Source of the DNA: CAYLJO01 sp964383905
Lineage (GTDB): Bacteria; Acidobacteriota; Blastocatellia; Pyrinomonadales; Pyrinomonadaceae
Reading direction: 5' to 3'
Assembly (NCBI GenBank): GCA_964383905.1
Contig: CAYLJO010000043.1
Span: forward strand, 1-33,696
Length of the DNA stretch: 33,696 nucleotides
A model generated the notes under the pieces. The model was not told where the DNA came from. It ran no database searches and saw only the letters and a list, made by a program, of their open reading frames with translations. Of the stretch, positions 8,379-16,272 are shown in pieces. Each line of letters starts with the position of its first letter. The stretch's first letter is position 1. Both the position numbers and the translations under genes were made by a program.

Positions 8379-9252
8379 AGAGTGCTTGCTATTGATCGAA
8401 GAATACTTCGACGGTGAGGTCGGCGAGCCTACCGCCGGTCTGATGGCCGCACATATGGCCGCGTGCGCCGCGTGCGCCGGCGCGTATAAGGGGCTGAACC
8501 GGGAGCAAAATTTCTACCGGCGCTACGAGTGCGACGCTGAGCCCACGCCTGCCTTCTGGACTAACGTCATGGCGAAGGCGAGACAGGGGGATGTCCCACA
8601 ATCGCCACGGTATCTCCCGGCGCTCCGTGAACGGCTCGCCAATGCTTTCCGCACACCCGGCCCACTTCGTTTCAGTCCTTCGCTCACAGCTCTCATCGTG
8701 CTTGTCGCCATCGGACTTACTGCCGCCGTGATGAGGTATACCGGCTTGCGTAGCGGAACGCGTGATCAGATGACGGCTTCTCAAAGCAGCAGCGCGAGCC
8801 CGGTACCCTCACCTGAGTTAAAGACAGCTACCGTACTACCTGGCCCAGTAGAGAATGGCGCGAAGGGTAAACCTGTTGGGCAGCAGGTCGCGTCCGGTAG
8901 TGAGAGAAAAAGCAGCATTCTCACGGCTAGAAGCCGTGAGAATGCCCGGCATCTCTCTCGAAGGCCCGTCGCTTCCGATGATGAGATGACGGCGGATGAG
9001 CTTGCCCGTGAGGCGGAGCAGAAATATTTAACGGCGATTGCGATCCTGTCGCGTGATGTCAACCGCCGCCGCTCGCTGCTTGATCCCGAAACAATTGCGC
9101 AATTCGAGCAGACACTGGCGGCGGTGGATCGCACAATCGCCGGCACACGACGGGCCGTGCGTGAGCACCCGGACGATCCGGTTGCGTTGCAGTATATGCT
9201 GACCGCATATGCCAAGAAGGTCGAAGTACTCCGAACAATGGCCAGCTACTAA
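8368..9252 (+). CDS. anti-sigma factor with zinc finger (zf-HC2), membrane-spanning
   Basis: The N-terminal domain carries the HxxxCxxC zinc-binding pattern of the ZAS/zf-HC2 anti-sigma fold (AAHMAACAACAGAY), preceded by a Cys pair in RCEEC. A single membrane segment follows (LTALIVLVAIGLTAAVM, about residue 110), then a Ser/Pro/Lys-rich linker and a C-terminal helical extracytoplasmic part. It should hold the preceding sigma factor at the membrane until a signal releases it. AGGAG lies three bases before an ATG at 8365 and six before the ATG at 8368; the latter spacing is better. A perfect 13-bp inverted repeat sits in frame in the linker after the membrane segment. Confidence 0.85.
   Translation: MRCEECLLLIEEYFDGEVGEPTAGLMAAHMAACAACAGAYKGLNREQNFYRRYECDAEPTPAFWTNVMAKARQGDVPQSPRYLPALRERLANAFRTPGPLRFSPSLTALIVLVAIGLTAAVMRYTGLRSGTRDQMTASQSSSASPVPSPELKTATVLPGPVENGAKGKPVGQQVASGSERKSSILTARSRENARHLSRRPVASDDEMTADELAREAEQKYLTAIAILSRDVNRRRSLLDPETIAQFEQTLAAVDRTIAGTRRAVREHPDDPVALQYMLTAYAKKVEVLRTMASY
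8915..8945. repeat. in-frame palindrome inside the anti-sigma gene
   Basis: GCATTCTCACGGC (8915-8927) and its perfect reverse complement (8933-8945) flank a 5-nt TAGAA loop. Transcribed, it forms a 13-pair stem. It encodes about ten residues of the linker between membrane segment and C-terminal domain, as expected for a small palindromic element tolerated in a flexible region. Confidence 0.8.
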
Positions 9253-9259
9253 GCGGAGC

Positions 9260-10699
9260 ATGGTCGAACCGGTTGACTCTCAGATGAAAAAAAGAGCATG
9301 CAAAGTCTTATTGATACTGCTGGCGGTGACAGGCTGCATCATGTGGCTGGCGCGGGCCACCACGAGAGCGCAGCAGGCACCGGGCGCGCAAGAAGCGCAA
9401 AAGAGCGTGCCGGCCGGGCAGGCCGCCGTGCGCGACCAGTCCGGGCGGGTCAGCGTCAAGCTGACGCGCGGCGGTAAGGTCGCCGTCGGCAATCGTTCGA
9501 CCGGGCGCATTACTATCGTCGGGTGGGACCGCGACACAATCGAGGCGACGGCAACCAGCGAAAGGGGTCAGGAGGCGGTGAGGTTCGGCATCGCCGCGGA
9601 TTCTTCCGGCACAAGAATTTTATTGAAGGCCGATTATGCAGGCAGCGAAGGCATTGAGTTGCAGCCTGAAGAGCTAAATGTGCTGGAAGATCCGGTGACA
9701 AAGAAAGGGCGCGAAGCGGAAGCGAAGGCGCGCCAGGAAGCAGCTAAGTTACGACTGAAAGCAGCCAAGGCAGTTCGCGAAGAACGGCGCAAAATCAGTA
9801 AAGGGCGTCAAAAAGCAGATCGCCAGGAGGTCGAGATAAATCCTTCTGAATTATCTTCAACACCCCCGGAGGCCCAGACAACCCCTAAAGCCCCGAAAGC
9901 CCCATCTCTTCCTAAAGCCCCGACGGGAGCATCCTCTTACCCCGCTCCCAAACCTCCTCCGATCATTCGAAAGCCGCCCGCGCCTCCGCCGCCAATAGGT
10001 CATCGCGCAGAGATTAATCTGGTGGTGAAGCTCCCGCGCTATGCTGAGATTGATATCATCAAAGTTTCGCGGAGCGATGTCGAAGTCACGGGCATTGATA
10101 CCCCTGTTACGGTCAACAGCGACCGAAGCTCGATTAAATTGAGCCGCGTCGGCGCGGCGGAGGTGAGGACGCGGAGCGGGAAGGTAGAGGTTGATAACGC
10201 CGGCGGCCTGGTTGACGTGATTACGACGAGCGGCGCCATTACGGTGCGTCATGCCGGAAGCGACGTGCGCGCCCTTTCCCTCCGTGGCCGTATCGAGATC
10301 CGATGTGCGCAGGGGCGGGTCGATGTGAGCAATACGGAGGGAGCTATCATATTAGCCGGCATTAGCGGCGACGTGGATGCGACAACGACGAGCAGTGAAG
10401 TGGACTTCACGGGCGGCATTCGCGAGGATGGCCGCTATCACCTGAAGTCCATGTCCGGGCCGGTCGAGATGTCATTGCGGGCCAACAGTCCGGGCTTTAC
10501 TGCCGCCCTCTCATCTTACCGCGGCGGGGTCGAGACCAATTTTTCTCTGAAGACCCAGCAGCTATCACACACCAGTCCGGTCAACCGCCGCATGATTGGC
10601 CGCTACGGCAATGGAAGGGCACAGATCACACTTGATTCCTTCGACGGAACGGTCAAACTCACGAAGGTCATTACGGGTGCGGAGAAAGATTGCAAATGA
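9260..10699 (+). CDS. exported DUF4097-like beta-solenoid protein
   Basis: A signal or anchor segment (KKRACKVLLILLAVTGCIMWL) begins the protein. A short beta domain follows, then a highly charged Lys/Arg/Ala helix (about residues 150-195), a Pro/Lys/Ala linker with repeated KAP units, and a C-terminal region with short repeated beta strands typical of DUF4097 putative adhesins (VEVDNAGGLVDVITTSGAIT). Such proteins are exported and often sit beside ECF sigma/anti-sigma genes; the molecular role is not known. The ATG at 9260, eight bases after the anti-sigma stop, has AGCGGAG immediately before it. An ATG at 9209 would overlap the anti-sigma gene, and one at 9284 lacks a ribosome site. Position suggests it is the third gene of the sigma operon. 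Confidence 0.78.
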   Translation: MVEPVDSQMKKRACKVLLILLAVTGCIMWLARATTRAQQAPGAQEAQKSVPAGQAAVRDQSGRVSVKLTRGGKVAVGNRSTGRITIVGWDRDTIEATATSERGQEAVRFGIAADSSGTRILLKADYAGSEGIELQPEELNVLEDPVTKKGREAEAKARQEAAKLRLKAAKAVREERRKISKGRQKADRQEVEINPSELSSTPPEAQTTPKAPKAPSLPKAPTGASSYPAPKPPPIIRKPPAPPPPIGHRAEINLVVKLPRYAEIDIIKVSRSDVEVTGIDTPVTVNSDRSSIKLSRVGAAEVRTRSGKVEVDNAGGLVDVITTSGAITVRHAGSDVRALSLRGRIEIRCAQGRVDVSNTEGAIILAGISGDVDATTTSSEVDFTGGIREDGRYHLKSMSGPVEMSLRANSPGFTAALSSYRGGVETNFSLKTQQLSHTSPVNRRMIGRYGNGRAQITLDSFDGTVKLTKVITGAEKDCK

Positions 10700-10752
10700 A
10701 GAACAGGCGTGACATTTGCGTATCAACGGCTCATTCTTAAATAAAGGTCTCA

Positions 10753-11331
10753 TCAAGTCTCATCAACCGCAAACCGCTTGCGGAAATCATCTGAGCGCTG
10801 GCGCAGCTCAAGCCAGTCGTTAAAGATCTCCGGCTGCTGCAACCAGACGGTGAACCATTCGGCGATCTCCGCTTTTTCGGCACGCTTTTTTGCGTCCACA
10901 CCGCGATTGCGCGCGATCATCTGCGCGCGTTGTTTCCCCTTCAAAGCTGTTTCGCGCACGCGGCGGAGGCCCGTCTGATCCTTGGCGCGCGCAAACTTTT
11001 TCCGCAGGTTCTCCAGATTCCTGATCGAGCCGGCAGCCTGCCTGAAATCTGAGAACCTCAGCACGTTGCGAAACATCGCCTCGTACGGGTCGGCGGTGCG
11101 ATGGCGCGTGTCCAACTCCAACACCTCGGCGTGGCGCAGCTCCGCGCCCTCATCCGCTAAAAGCCGCGCGACCGCGGCGGGACTTTCCACGGCCCCCTCA
11201 CCAAACCTCTCGCGCACGACATTGGCTATTATTTCCAACTCCGAGGCCCCCACTGACTCGCAGTCAAGATGCTCCCAGACCTCGATCATGAGCTCGCGTT
11301 TCGTCCGCGCTTTCCATTTACGCTCTTCCAT
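10753..11331 (-). CDS. hypothetical charged helical protein
   Basis: This 192-residue soluble protein has no signal peptide or membrane segment and is rich in Arg, Glu, Ala and Leu. It is predicted by eye to be mostly alpha-helical, with Trp-containing ends (VWEHLDCE near the N-terminus, WFTVWLQQPEIFNDW near the C-terminus). I do not recognise the family. The ATG is preceded by GGTAGG. It converges on the DUF4097-like gene and stands alone on its strand. Codon use looks like that of its neighbours. Confidence 0.7.
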   Translation of the reverse strand: MEERKWKARTKRELMIEVWEHLDCESVGASELEIIANVVRERFGEGAVESPAAVARLLADEGAELRHAEVLELDTRHRTADPYEAMFRNVLRFSDFRQAAGSIRNLENLRKKFARAKDQTGLRRVRETALKGKQRAQMIARNRGVDAKKRAEKAEIAEWFTVWLQQPEIFNDWLELRQRSDDFRKRFAVDET

Positions 11332-11556
11332 CCTACCAGTTAGCTTACAGGGAAAGAGAGGAGAGTGGAAATTACGCGGGGGCGAATGGATAAGGGGGTA
11401 AAGCGGCGCTTCGCGTAATGGGGCATAATTCTTTGCTCTTTTCGGTCGCCGTTAGTGGCGAATTGTGTTGCTCGGAGCAATCTCCCCCTCTCGTCCATCT
11501 GAGAATTGACTTATGACCAGAGCTGGTGGGAAAATCTGCCGCAAGGAGAAAATCTT

Positions 11557-12027
11557 ATGCAACGTCTAGCCTTGCGTCTTGCGATGGCGCTGCTCACTTT
11601 TATCATTGGCGTCACCACCAGCCTGCTCTGGCCGGTCGAGAACCTTGACGAAGCCCCCGACAGCGAGGTCGGGCAGGCGGTATTGAAGATGGAGCGTGAG
11701 CTGAAGCAAGCTTACCCGCGGCGCGACCGGGCAGTGTTTGATCGCATCTTAGCCGACGACTACACCTATAACGGCAACCGGGCCATCACCAAAGCCGTGC
11801 GGATGGCAGAAGTCCTGAGTCCTGATATTACTTACGAGTCGGTCATGACCGACGATGTCGAATTACACGTTTATCGAGACATGGCGGTGGTGAGCGGTCT
11901 CGTGATCGCAAAGGGCCGTTACGCATGGGGAGGAGAGTTCAGTCCGCAATTCCGATTTACTCACGTGTATGAGAAACGGCGGGGGTGGCTGCAACTCGTT
12001 TCCACGCGGGCCAATCTGATCGAGTAG
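11557..12027 (+). CDS. membrane-anchored NTF2-like (SnoaL/DUF4440-type) protein
   Basis: A short N-terminal hydrophobic anchor (LRLAMALLTFIIGVTTSLLW) precedes an NTF2-like cone domain. Family hints are the opening helix with AVLKMERELKQAYPRRDRAVFDRILADDYTY and the later strands (MAVVSGLVIAKGRY, FRFTHVYEKRRGWLQLVSTRAN). Members include small enzymes and binding proteins, so no function can be assigned. The ATG at 11557 has AAGGAG eight bases upstream (11543-11548) and leaves a proper signal-anchor N-terminus. An upstream in-frame TTG at 11506 would add 17 residues and has no ribosome site. An insertion sequence begins 29 bp after its stop. Confidence 0.78.
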   Translation: MQRLALRLAMALLTFIIGVTTSLLWPVENLDEAPDSEVGQAVLKMERELKQAYPRRDRAVFDRILADDYTYNGNRAITKAVRMAEVLSPDITYESVMTDDVELHVYRDMAVVSGLVIAKGRYAWGGEFSPQFRFTHVYEKRRGWLQLVSTRANLIE

Positions 12028-12047
12028 CGGTAAGCCACTAAAACACG

Positions 12048-12056
12048 ATAAAAAGA
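12048..12056. repeat. target site duplication, left copy
   Basis: ATAAAAAGA directly abuts the left end of the insertion sequence and is repeated exactly at its right end. This is a perfect 9-bp target duplication. Confidence 0.9.
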
Positions 12057-12081
12057 GGGTGCAATTAAAAGTGTGACTCGG
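12057..12081 (+). repeat. left terminal inverted repeat of the insertion sequence
   Basis: It begins GGGTGCAATTAAAAGTGTGA and matches the right end in inverted orientation except at two positions. Confidence 0.9.
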
Positions 12082-12116
12082 TCATAATCACTGTCATCTT
12101 TCAGGATGAGGTGATT

Positions 12117-13119
12117 ATGTCACAAGACAATGATGAAGCAATGCGCGCCATGCGGTTGGCCGCACGTTTAACGCACTACCCGGAATTGCGCGCCCGCTTT
12201 GAAGAGATTCTGGCCATGGTCGAGAACGAACAAGCCGATACCTTCACGGCCGATGAAGCCGAGGAGCGCGCTTTCGAGCAAGTCCGTCGCCTCGGCCAAG
12301 AGGTGCTGCAAAGCTGGGCCGAGCGCAAGCATGAGCGCTTAGTCCAGTGGCTATCCACTTGCCTCGTGAGGGCGTCAGAGAACTGATTGCCGAGATTGAT
12401 GGGACTCTCCTGCCGATTGTGGAAATAGGTGAAGCCAAAGGGGATAGGCGCAGGCAACGCAGTTGCAAATGGCAACAAGCGCGTCTTTGTTTGGCCGGGC
12501 AATGGCAGAGTGTGCGACGCCGATATGAAGCCACCTTGGGCAATGTTGAGAGTGCCGGAAGGCTGGGGAAGGTGTGTGTCGCCGCAGCCGGTGCCGGGCA
12601 GCAGACCCACCTTCATTGTGTAGGCGACGGGGCTCGGTGGATCGTCTTACAAGTTAAGGAGCAGTTTGGTGAGCAGGCCACCTTTTGGTCGACTTCTATC
12701 ATCTGTCGGAATATCTGGGTGAAGCAGGCGCGGCCATCGCAGGCGCGGAAGCCACGAGTTGGTTATGGCGGCAACAAGAGAGGATGAAGGCGAACCAGAG
12801 CGCCGAGGTGTTAGCTGAGTTGGCCCTGCATCGAGAGCGAGAGAGCGTGGAGGAGGTGAGCGCACCCGTGAGAAGATGCGAACGATATATCGAATCACGG
12901 CTAGATTATCTGGACTATGCGGGGGCGATAGAAAGGGGCTTGCCGATAGGGTCAGGCGAGATTGAGAGCGGGAATCGGAGCGTCTTACAATCACGTTTGA
13001 AGTTAAGTGGGGCGTGGTGGAAAGAGGAGAACGCTGAGAAGATGCTGGCCTTGAGAGTGACGCGAGCCAACGGCGAATGGCAATCATACTGGCGCGGGTT
13101 GCGTCAAGCTCACGCCTGA
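12117..13119 (+). pseudogene. broken ISKra4-family transposase
   Basis: Three pieces in three frames make up the remnant. The first (from the ATG at 12117, preceded by GGATGAGGTG) has the N-terminal helical region with FEEILAMVENEQADTF. Near 12335-12350 the middle of the protein is missing and reading continues in another frame with LIAEIDGTLLPIVE, the first catalytic Asp region. At about 12681-12684 one T seems to be lost from a T run, and the third frame gives VDFYHLSEYLGE (second Asp) and GSGEIESGNRS (catalytic Glu), ending at 13119. The DDE residues therefore remain but cannot be joined without frame changes. Programmed frameshifting would not restore the missing middle. Confidence 0.85.
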
Positions 13120-13130
13120 GCGTGACAACA

Positions 13131-13155
13131 CTGAGTCACACATTTAATTGCACCC
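13131..13155 (-). repeat. right terminal inverted repeat of the insertion sequence
   Basis: Read on the minus strand it begins GGGTGCAATTAAATGTGTGA, differing from the left end at two of 25 positions. Confidence 0.9.
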
Positions 13156-13164
13156 ATAAAAAGA
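13156..13164. repeat. target site duplication, right copy
   Basis: ATAAAAAGA is identical to the copy immediately left of the insertion sequence. Confidence 0.9.
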
Positions 13165-13237
13165 TAGCTTCCCTCCTCGCTTTTCCCCTCTTCCCTGCTT
13201 TGCGCTACAATTATGTTTTCCTCTGCGCTTCATTCTC

Positions 13238-15871
13238 ATGGCCCAGGCAACAGCGAACATTGAAGATGCGCTCGCAGCACTGCGCGAGCATTTCGGCTTC
13301 GAAGATTTTCGCGAGGGCCAGCGCGAAGTGATCAGCGCGATTCTCGAAGGCCACAACGCGGTGGTCGTGATGCCGACCGGCGGCGGCAAGTCTCTCTGCT
13401 ACCAGTTACCCGCGCTGATGCAGGAAGGCGCGACCGTCGTTGTCTCGCCGCTCATCGCGCTGATGAAAGATCAGGTCGACGCCTTACGCGCACGCAATCT
13501 CCCGGCAACGTTTATCAACAGCTCAATCGACTTTGAAGAGCAGAAGGCGCGCGTCGGCGGCGTGCGGCAGGGGCGCTATAAACTGATTTACGTGGCGCCG
13601 GAGCGCTTCCGCAGCGCACATTTTGTCGAAGCGCTGCGGGACGCGCGGATCTCGCTCTTTGCCATCGACGAGGCGCATTGCATCTCGAGCTGGGGACACG
13701 ACTTTCGCCCGGACTATTTGCGCCTGCGCGGCGTTATCGAAGCGACGGGATGCCCGCAGACCGTGGCGCTGACCGCTACGGCTACGCCATACGTACGCTC
13801 GGACATCATCGAGCAACTGGGACTGCACAACCCTCGGACGTTTGTGAGCGGCTTTGACCGGCCCAACCTTTCCATCAAAGTAATTCACACGCAAAAGGAG
13901 CGCGAGAAGATCGCGCACGTTAAAGCGATGGCCTCCGCGCACGGTTCCGGCTCGGGCATTATTTACACTTCGACACGCAAATCGGTCGAACAGGTCGCAG
14001 GGCGTTTGCACACGGCGGGTCTGCGCGTGGTGGCGTATCACGCCGGGATGGACGATGCCGCGAGGGAACGGGGGCAGGATGATTTTATGTCCGGACGCGC
14101 GCAAATGATCGTCGCCACTAACGCCTTCGGCATGGGCATTGACAAACCGGACATTCGCTTTGTCGCACATTACCACCTGCCGGGCTCAATCGAAGCGTAC
14201 TATCAAGAGGTGGGGCGCGCCGGGCGTGACGGGCTTCCTTCGATCTGCTCACTTCTGTTCAACTACGCGGATAAACGGACGCAGGACTATTTTATCGAAG
14301 GCTCCTACCCGCCCCCCGACGTGATTGCGCGCGTTTACGAAGCACTGGTCGCGACCGGTCAAAAACGGATCGAGCTTTCGACGAGCGAAATCGCCGCGCG
14401 CGCCGGCTTACGCAATGAGATGGCCGTGCAATCGGCGCTGATCATTCTCGAAAAAGCGGGGCACATCGAGCGCGGGAGCGCGAGCGAGAATCGGGCCGCG
14501 CTGCGCCTGTTGATGCCGCCCCGGCGGGCGCGCGAAGCCGCGGGCACACGCGACACGAGAGCGCGTCAAGTGCTCTTCGGTCTACTGGGCGGGTATAACG
14601 TGAACGAGCGCGCGGACGCTGAGCTGGACGTAGAGGAATTGGCCGGGACGCTTGCGCTTGACGCGAGCGCAGCGCGGCAGGCACTCTCTTCACTGGCCGC
14701 CTCCGGCATCATTTCGTACAAGCCGGCGCGCCGAACGCGCGGCGTGGTGATGCTCGACGAGCGGCCTGTAAAACAGTTGCGCATACGCCCGCAGGAACTC
14801 GCGCGCCGCGCCGCGCTCGAACAACGCAAGCTGCGCGAGATGCTGAATTTTTGTTATACGGAGCGTTGTTACCGCGCCTTTATTCTGGATTATTTCGGTG
14901 ACCCCCATCATCCGAAGAACTGCGGCACGTGCGGCAACTGCACGGCGCTGGCCGGGGAGGCGAGCAATCGCGCGGCCGGGCATTCTGTTCCGGTCGCCCC
15001 CCGCACAGCATTGGATGGGTTCGTCAGGGCGCATGCGCCGGTTGCGCTCGACCTGGAAGAAGCCCTCGATGAGCAGTCGCGGATGCGCAAACAACGCGAA
15101 GCCTCTGAGTCGGCGCACGTGAAAGAAGATCGCGCTATCAACGTCACGCAGGCGCGCCCGCTGACAGATGAAGAGGGCTTACTGGCGCGAAAGATTCTGG
15201 CGTGCGCAGCACGTTTGCAGGGACGTTTCGGCAAGGGACTGCTGGCGGCGACGCTGAGAGGCTCCCGGGCGAAAAACGTGACACAAGCCGGGCTTACCCA
15301 GCTCTCGACCTACGGCATCCTCAGCGACATGACGCAGGACGAATTGATGCTCTACATAGACGCGCTCGTCGCTGCCGGATGCCTCACGGTCACGAATGGC
15401 GCGTATCCGACCGTCTCCCTCTCGGCGTTTGGCGGTGAAGTGATGCGCGAGCGAGCGAAGGTGGAACTCGCCCTGCCACAGACGGCCCTCAGTGCGCTGG
15501 CAACTCAGGCTATCAGCGCCGCCCCTGCCGTCCTTAAGGCAGGGGCAAAACAGGCGAACACAGTCGATGAAACTTATGCCCTCTACCGCGAAGGACTATC
15601 AATCGAAGAGGTCAGTCTGCGGCGCGGCCTCACCGAAATCACTATCGAAAAGCACCTCGCCGAGTGCATCATACAGGGCCGCCCCTTCGACGTTTCACGC
15701 CACGTGTCTGACAACGATCGCGCACTGATCGAAAACGCTATTAATCAACTTGGCACCGAACTCCTGAAACCCTTGCGGGATGCGCTTCCTTCACATATCG
15801 ACTACCGCATGATTCGCTTCGTCGTTGCCGCCGTGCAGTGCGCTCGGGCAAAGCACGGAAAAGGAGGGTGA
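13238..15871 (+). CDS. recQ: RecQ-family ATP-dependent DNA helicase, long form
   Basis: This is an SF2 helicase that unwinds DNA 3' to 5' during recombination and fork repair. Motif 0 (FEDFREGQREVI), Walker A TGGGKS (residues 47-52), the Walker B DEAH box (144-147) followed by the RecQ aromatic-rich loop CISSWGHDFRPDY, and motif VI QEVGRAGRDG are all intact. About 190 residues of winged-helix-like sequence follow before the zinc subdomain (C544, C562, C565, C568). That zinc site comes at about residue 380 in E. coli RecQ as I recall it. Next come a winged helix resembling RQC and, after a linker, a C-terminal helix-turn-helix domain (LYREGLSIEEVSLRRGLTEI). At 877 residues it is well above the usual 600-700. 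The start is the ATG at 13238, whose ribosome site is weak. An in-frame palindrome lies in the last linker. Confidence 0.93.
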   Translation: MAQATANIEDALAALREHFGFEDFREGQREVISAILEGHNAVVVMPTGGGKSLCYQLPALMQEGATVVVSPLIALMKDQVDALRARNLPATFINSSIDFEEQKARVGGVRQGRYKLIYVAPERFRSAHFVEALRDARISLFAIDEAHCISSWGHDFRPDYLRLRGVIEATGCPQTVALTATATPYVRSDIIEQLGLHNPRTFVSGFDRPNLSIKVIHTQKEREKIAHVKAMASAHGSGSGIIYTSTRKSVEQVAGRLHTAGLRVVAYHAGMDDAARERGQDDFMSGRAQMIVATNAFGMGIDKPDIRFVAHYHLPGSIEAYYQEVGRAGRDGLPSICSLLFNYADKRTQDYFIEGSYPPPDVIARVYEALVATGQKRIELSTSEIAARAGLRNEMAVQSALIILEKAGHIERGSASENRAALRLLMPPRRAREAAGTRDTRARQVLFGLLGGYNVNERADAELDVEELAGTLALDASAARQALSSLAASGIISYKPARRTRGVVMLDERPVKQLRIRPQELARRAALEQRKLREMLNFCYTERCYRAFILDYFGDPHHPKNCGTCGNCTALAGEASNRAAGHSVPVAPRTALDGFVRAHAPVALDLEEALDEQSRMRKQREASESAHVKEDRAINVTQARPLTDEEGLLARKILACAARLQGRFGKGLLAATLRGSRAKNVTQAGLTQLSTYGILSDMTQDELMLYIDALVAAGCLTVTNGAYPTVSLSAFGGEVMRERAKVELALPQTALSALATQAISAAPAVLKAGAKQANTVDETYALYREGLSIEEVSLRRGLTEITIEKHLAECIIQGRPFDVSRHVSDNDRALIENAINQLGTELLKPLRDALPSHIDYRMIRFVVAAVQCARAKHGKGG
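15521..15546. repeat. in-frame palindrome inside recQ
   Basis: GCCCCTGCC (15521-15529) and GGCAGGGGC (15538-15546) are perfect inverted arms around an 8-nt loop. They encode part of an Ala/Lys-rich linker between the RQC-like and C-terminal helix-turn-helix domains. Confidence 0.7.
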
Positions 15872-16013
15872 GAAATCCCTCAGCAGGCTGGATCGTTGAG
15901 CGGGAGTGAAATTTCTCTGTGCGAGATCGTCTCGCCGGTTTTTCGATCTGCTTGACGTGGCAGCACGCTCACGTTCATCATCGCTCTTCAAATCCGAAAG
16001 AGGGAAAACTCGC

Positions 16014-16247
16014 GTGAGCCGTAATCCGAAGACCGATCCGCCGCGACCTGAAGAGCCGGTGCCGCAGCCGGGTGAACCCCTGCCGCCGACCCAACCACAC
16101 GATCCCGTGCGACCCGACCCGTCGCAACCGGAGCCCGTGCCGCTGCCGCCCGATACAGTGCCTTCGCCTGCCGCTCCGGTGCGTGAGCCTGATAGCCCGC
16201 GGCCGGCCGGTGATCCTCCGACCCGCGAGCCGGTGCGATTGGTTTAG
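16014..16247 (+). CDS. small proline-rich protein, hypothetical
   Basis: A 77-codon ORF starts with GTG and has GAGGG ten bases upstream. It is dominated by Pro, Glu, Asp and Arg in short PxP units (VPQPGEPLPPTQPHDPVRPD), with no signal peptide, membrane segment or cysteine. An in-frame ATG at 15906 would add 36 unrelated residues and has no ribosome site. It lies between recQ and the candidate selenoprotein gene with 25 bp to the latter's ATG, so the two may be co-transcribed. Composition alone can give long open frames in GC-rich DNA, so reality is uncertain. I recognise no family. Confidence 0.45.
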   Translation: MSRNPKTDPPRPEEPVPQPGEPLPPTQPHDPVRPDPSQPEPVPLPPDTVPSPAAPVREPDSPRPAGDPPTREPVRLV

Positions 16248-16256
16248 TCTAAGCAA

Positions 16257-16261
16257 GGAGG
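16257..16261 (+). promoter_or_regulatory. Shine-Dalgarno of the DsbA/FrnE-like gene
   Basis: GGAGG stands eleven bases before the ATG at 16273. It marks the true start upstream of the in-frame TGA and argues against the downstream GTG (16411) that a standard gene caller would select. Confidence 0.65.
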
Positions 16262-16272
16262 GCTGACGATTA

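Larger units (their letters stand above)
12057..13155 (+). mobile_element. ISKra4-like insertion sequence, internally deleted
   Basis: A 1099-bp element is bounded by 25-bp inverted ends starting GGGTGCAATTAAA (23 of 25 matching) and flanked by a 9-bp direct duplication. Inside is one transposase gene in three disjointed pieces. Full ISKra4 elements are longer because the transposase has a large middle domain; here that part is missing. The intact ends could still be moved by a transposase supplied elsewhere in the genome. The clean duplication argues that this copy inserted by transposition and has not been rearranged at its edges since. Confidence 0.9.
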
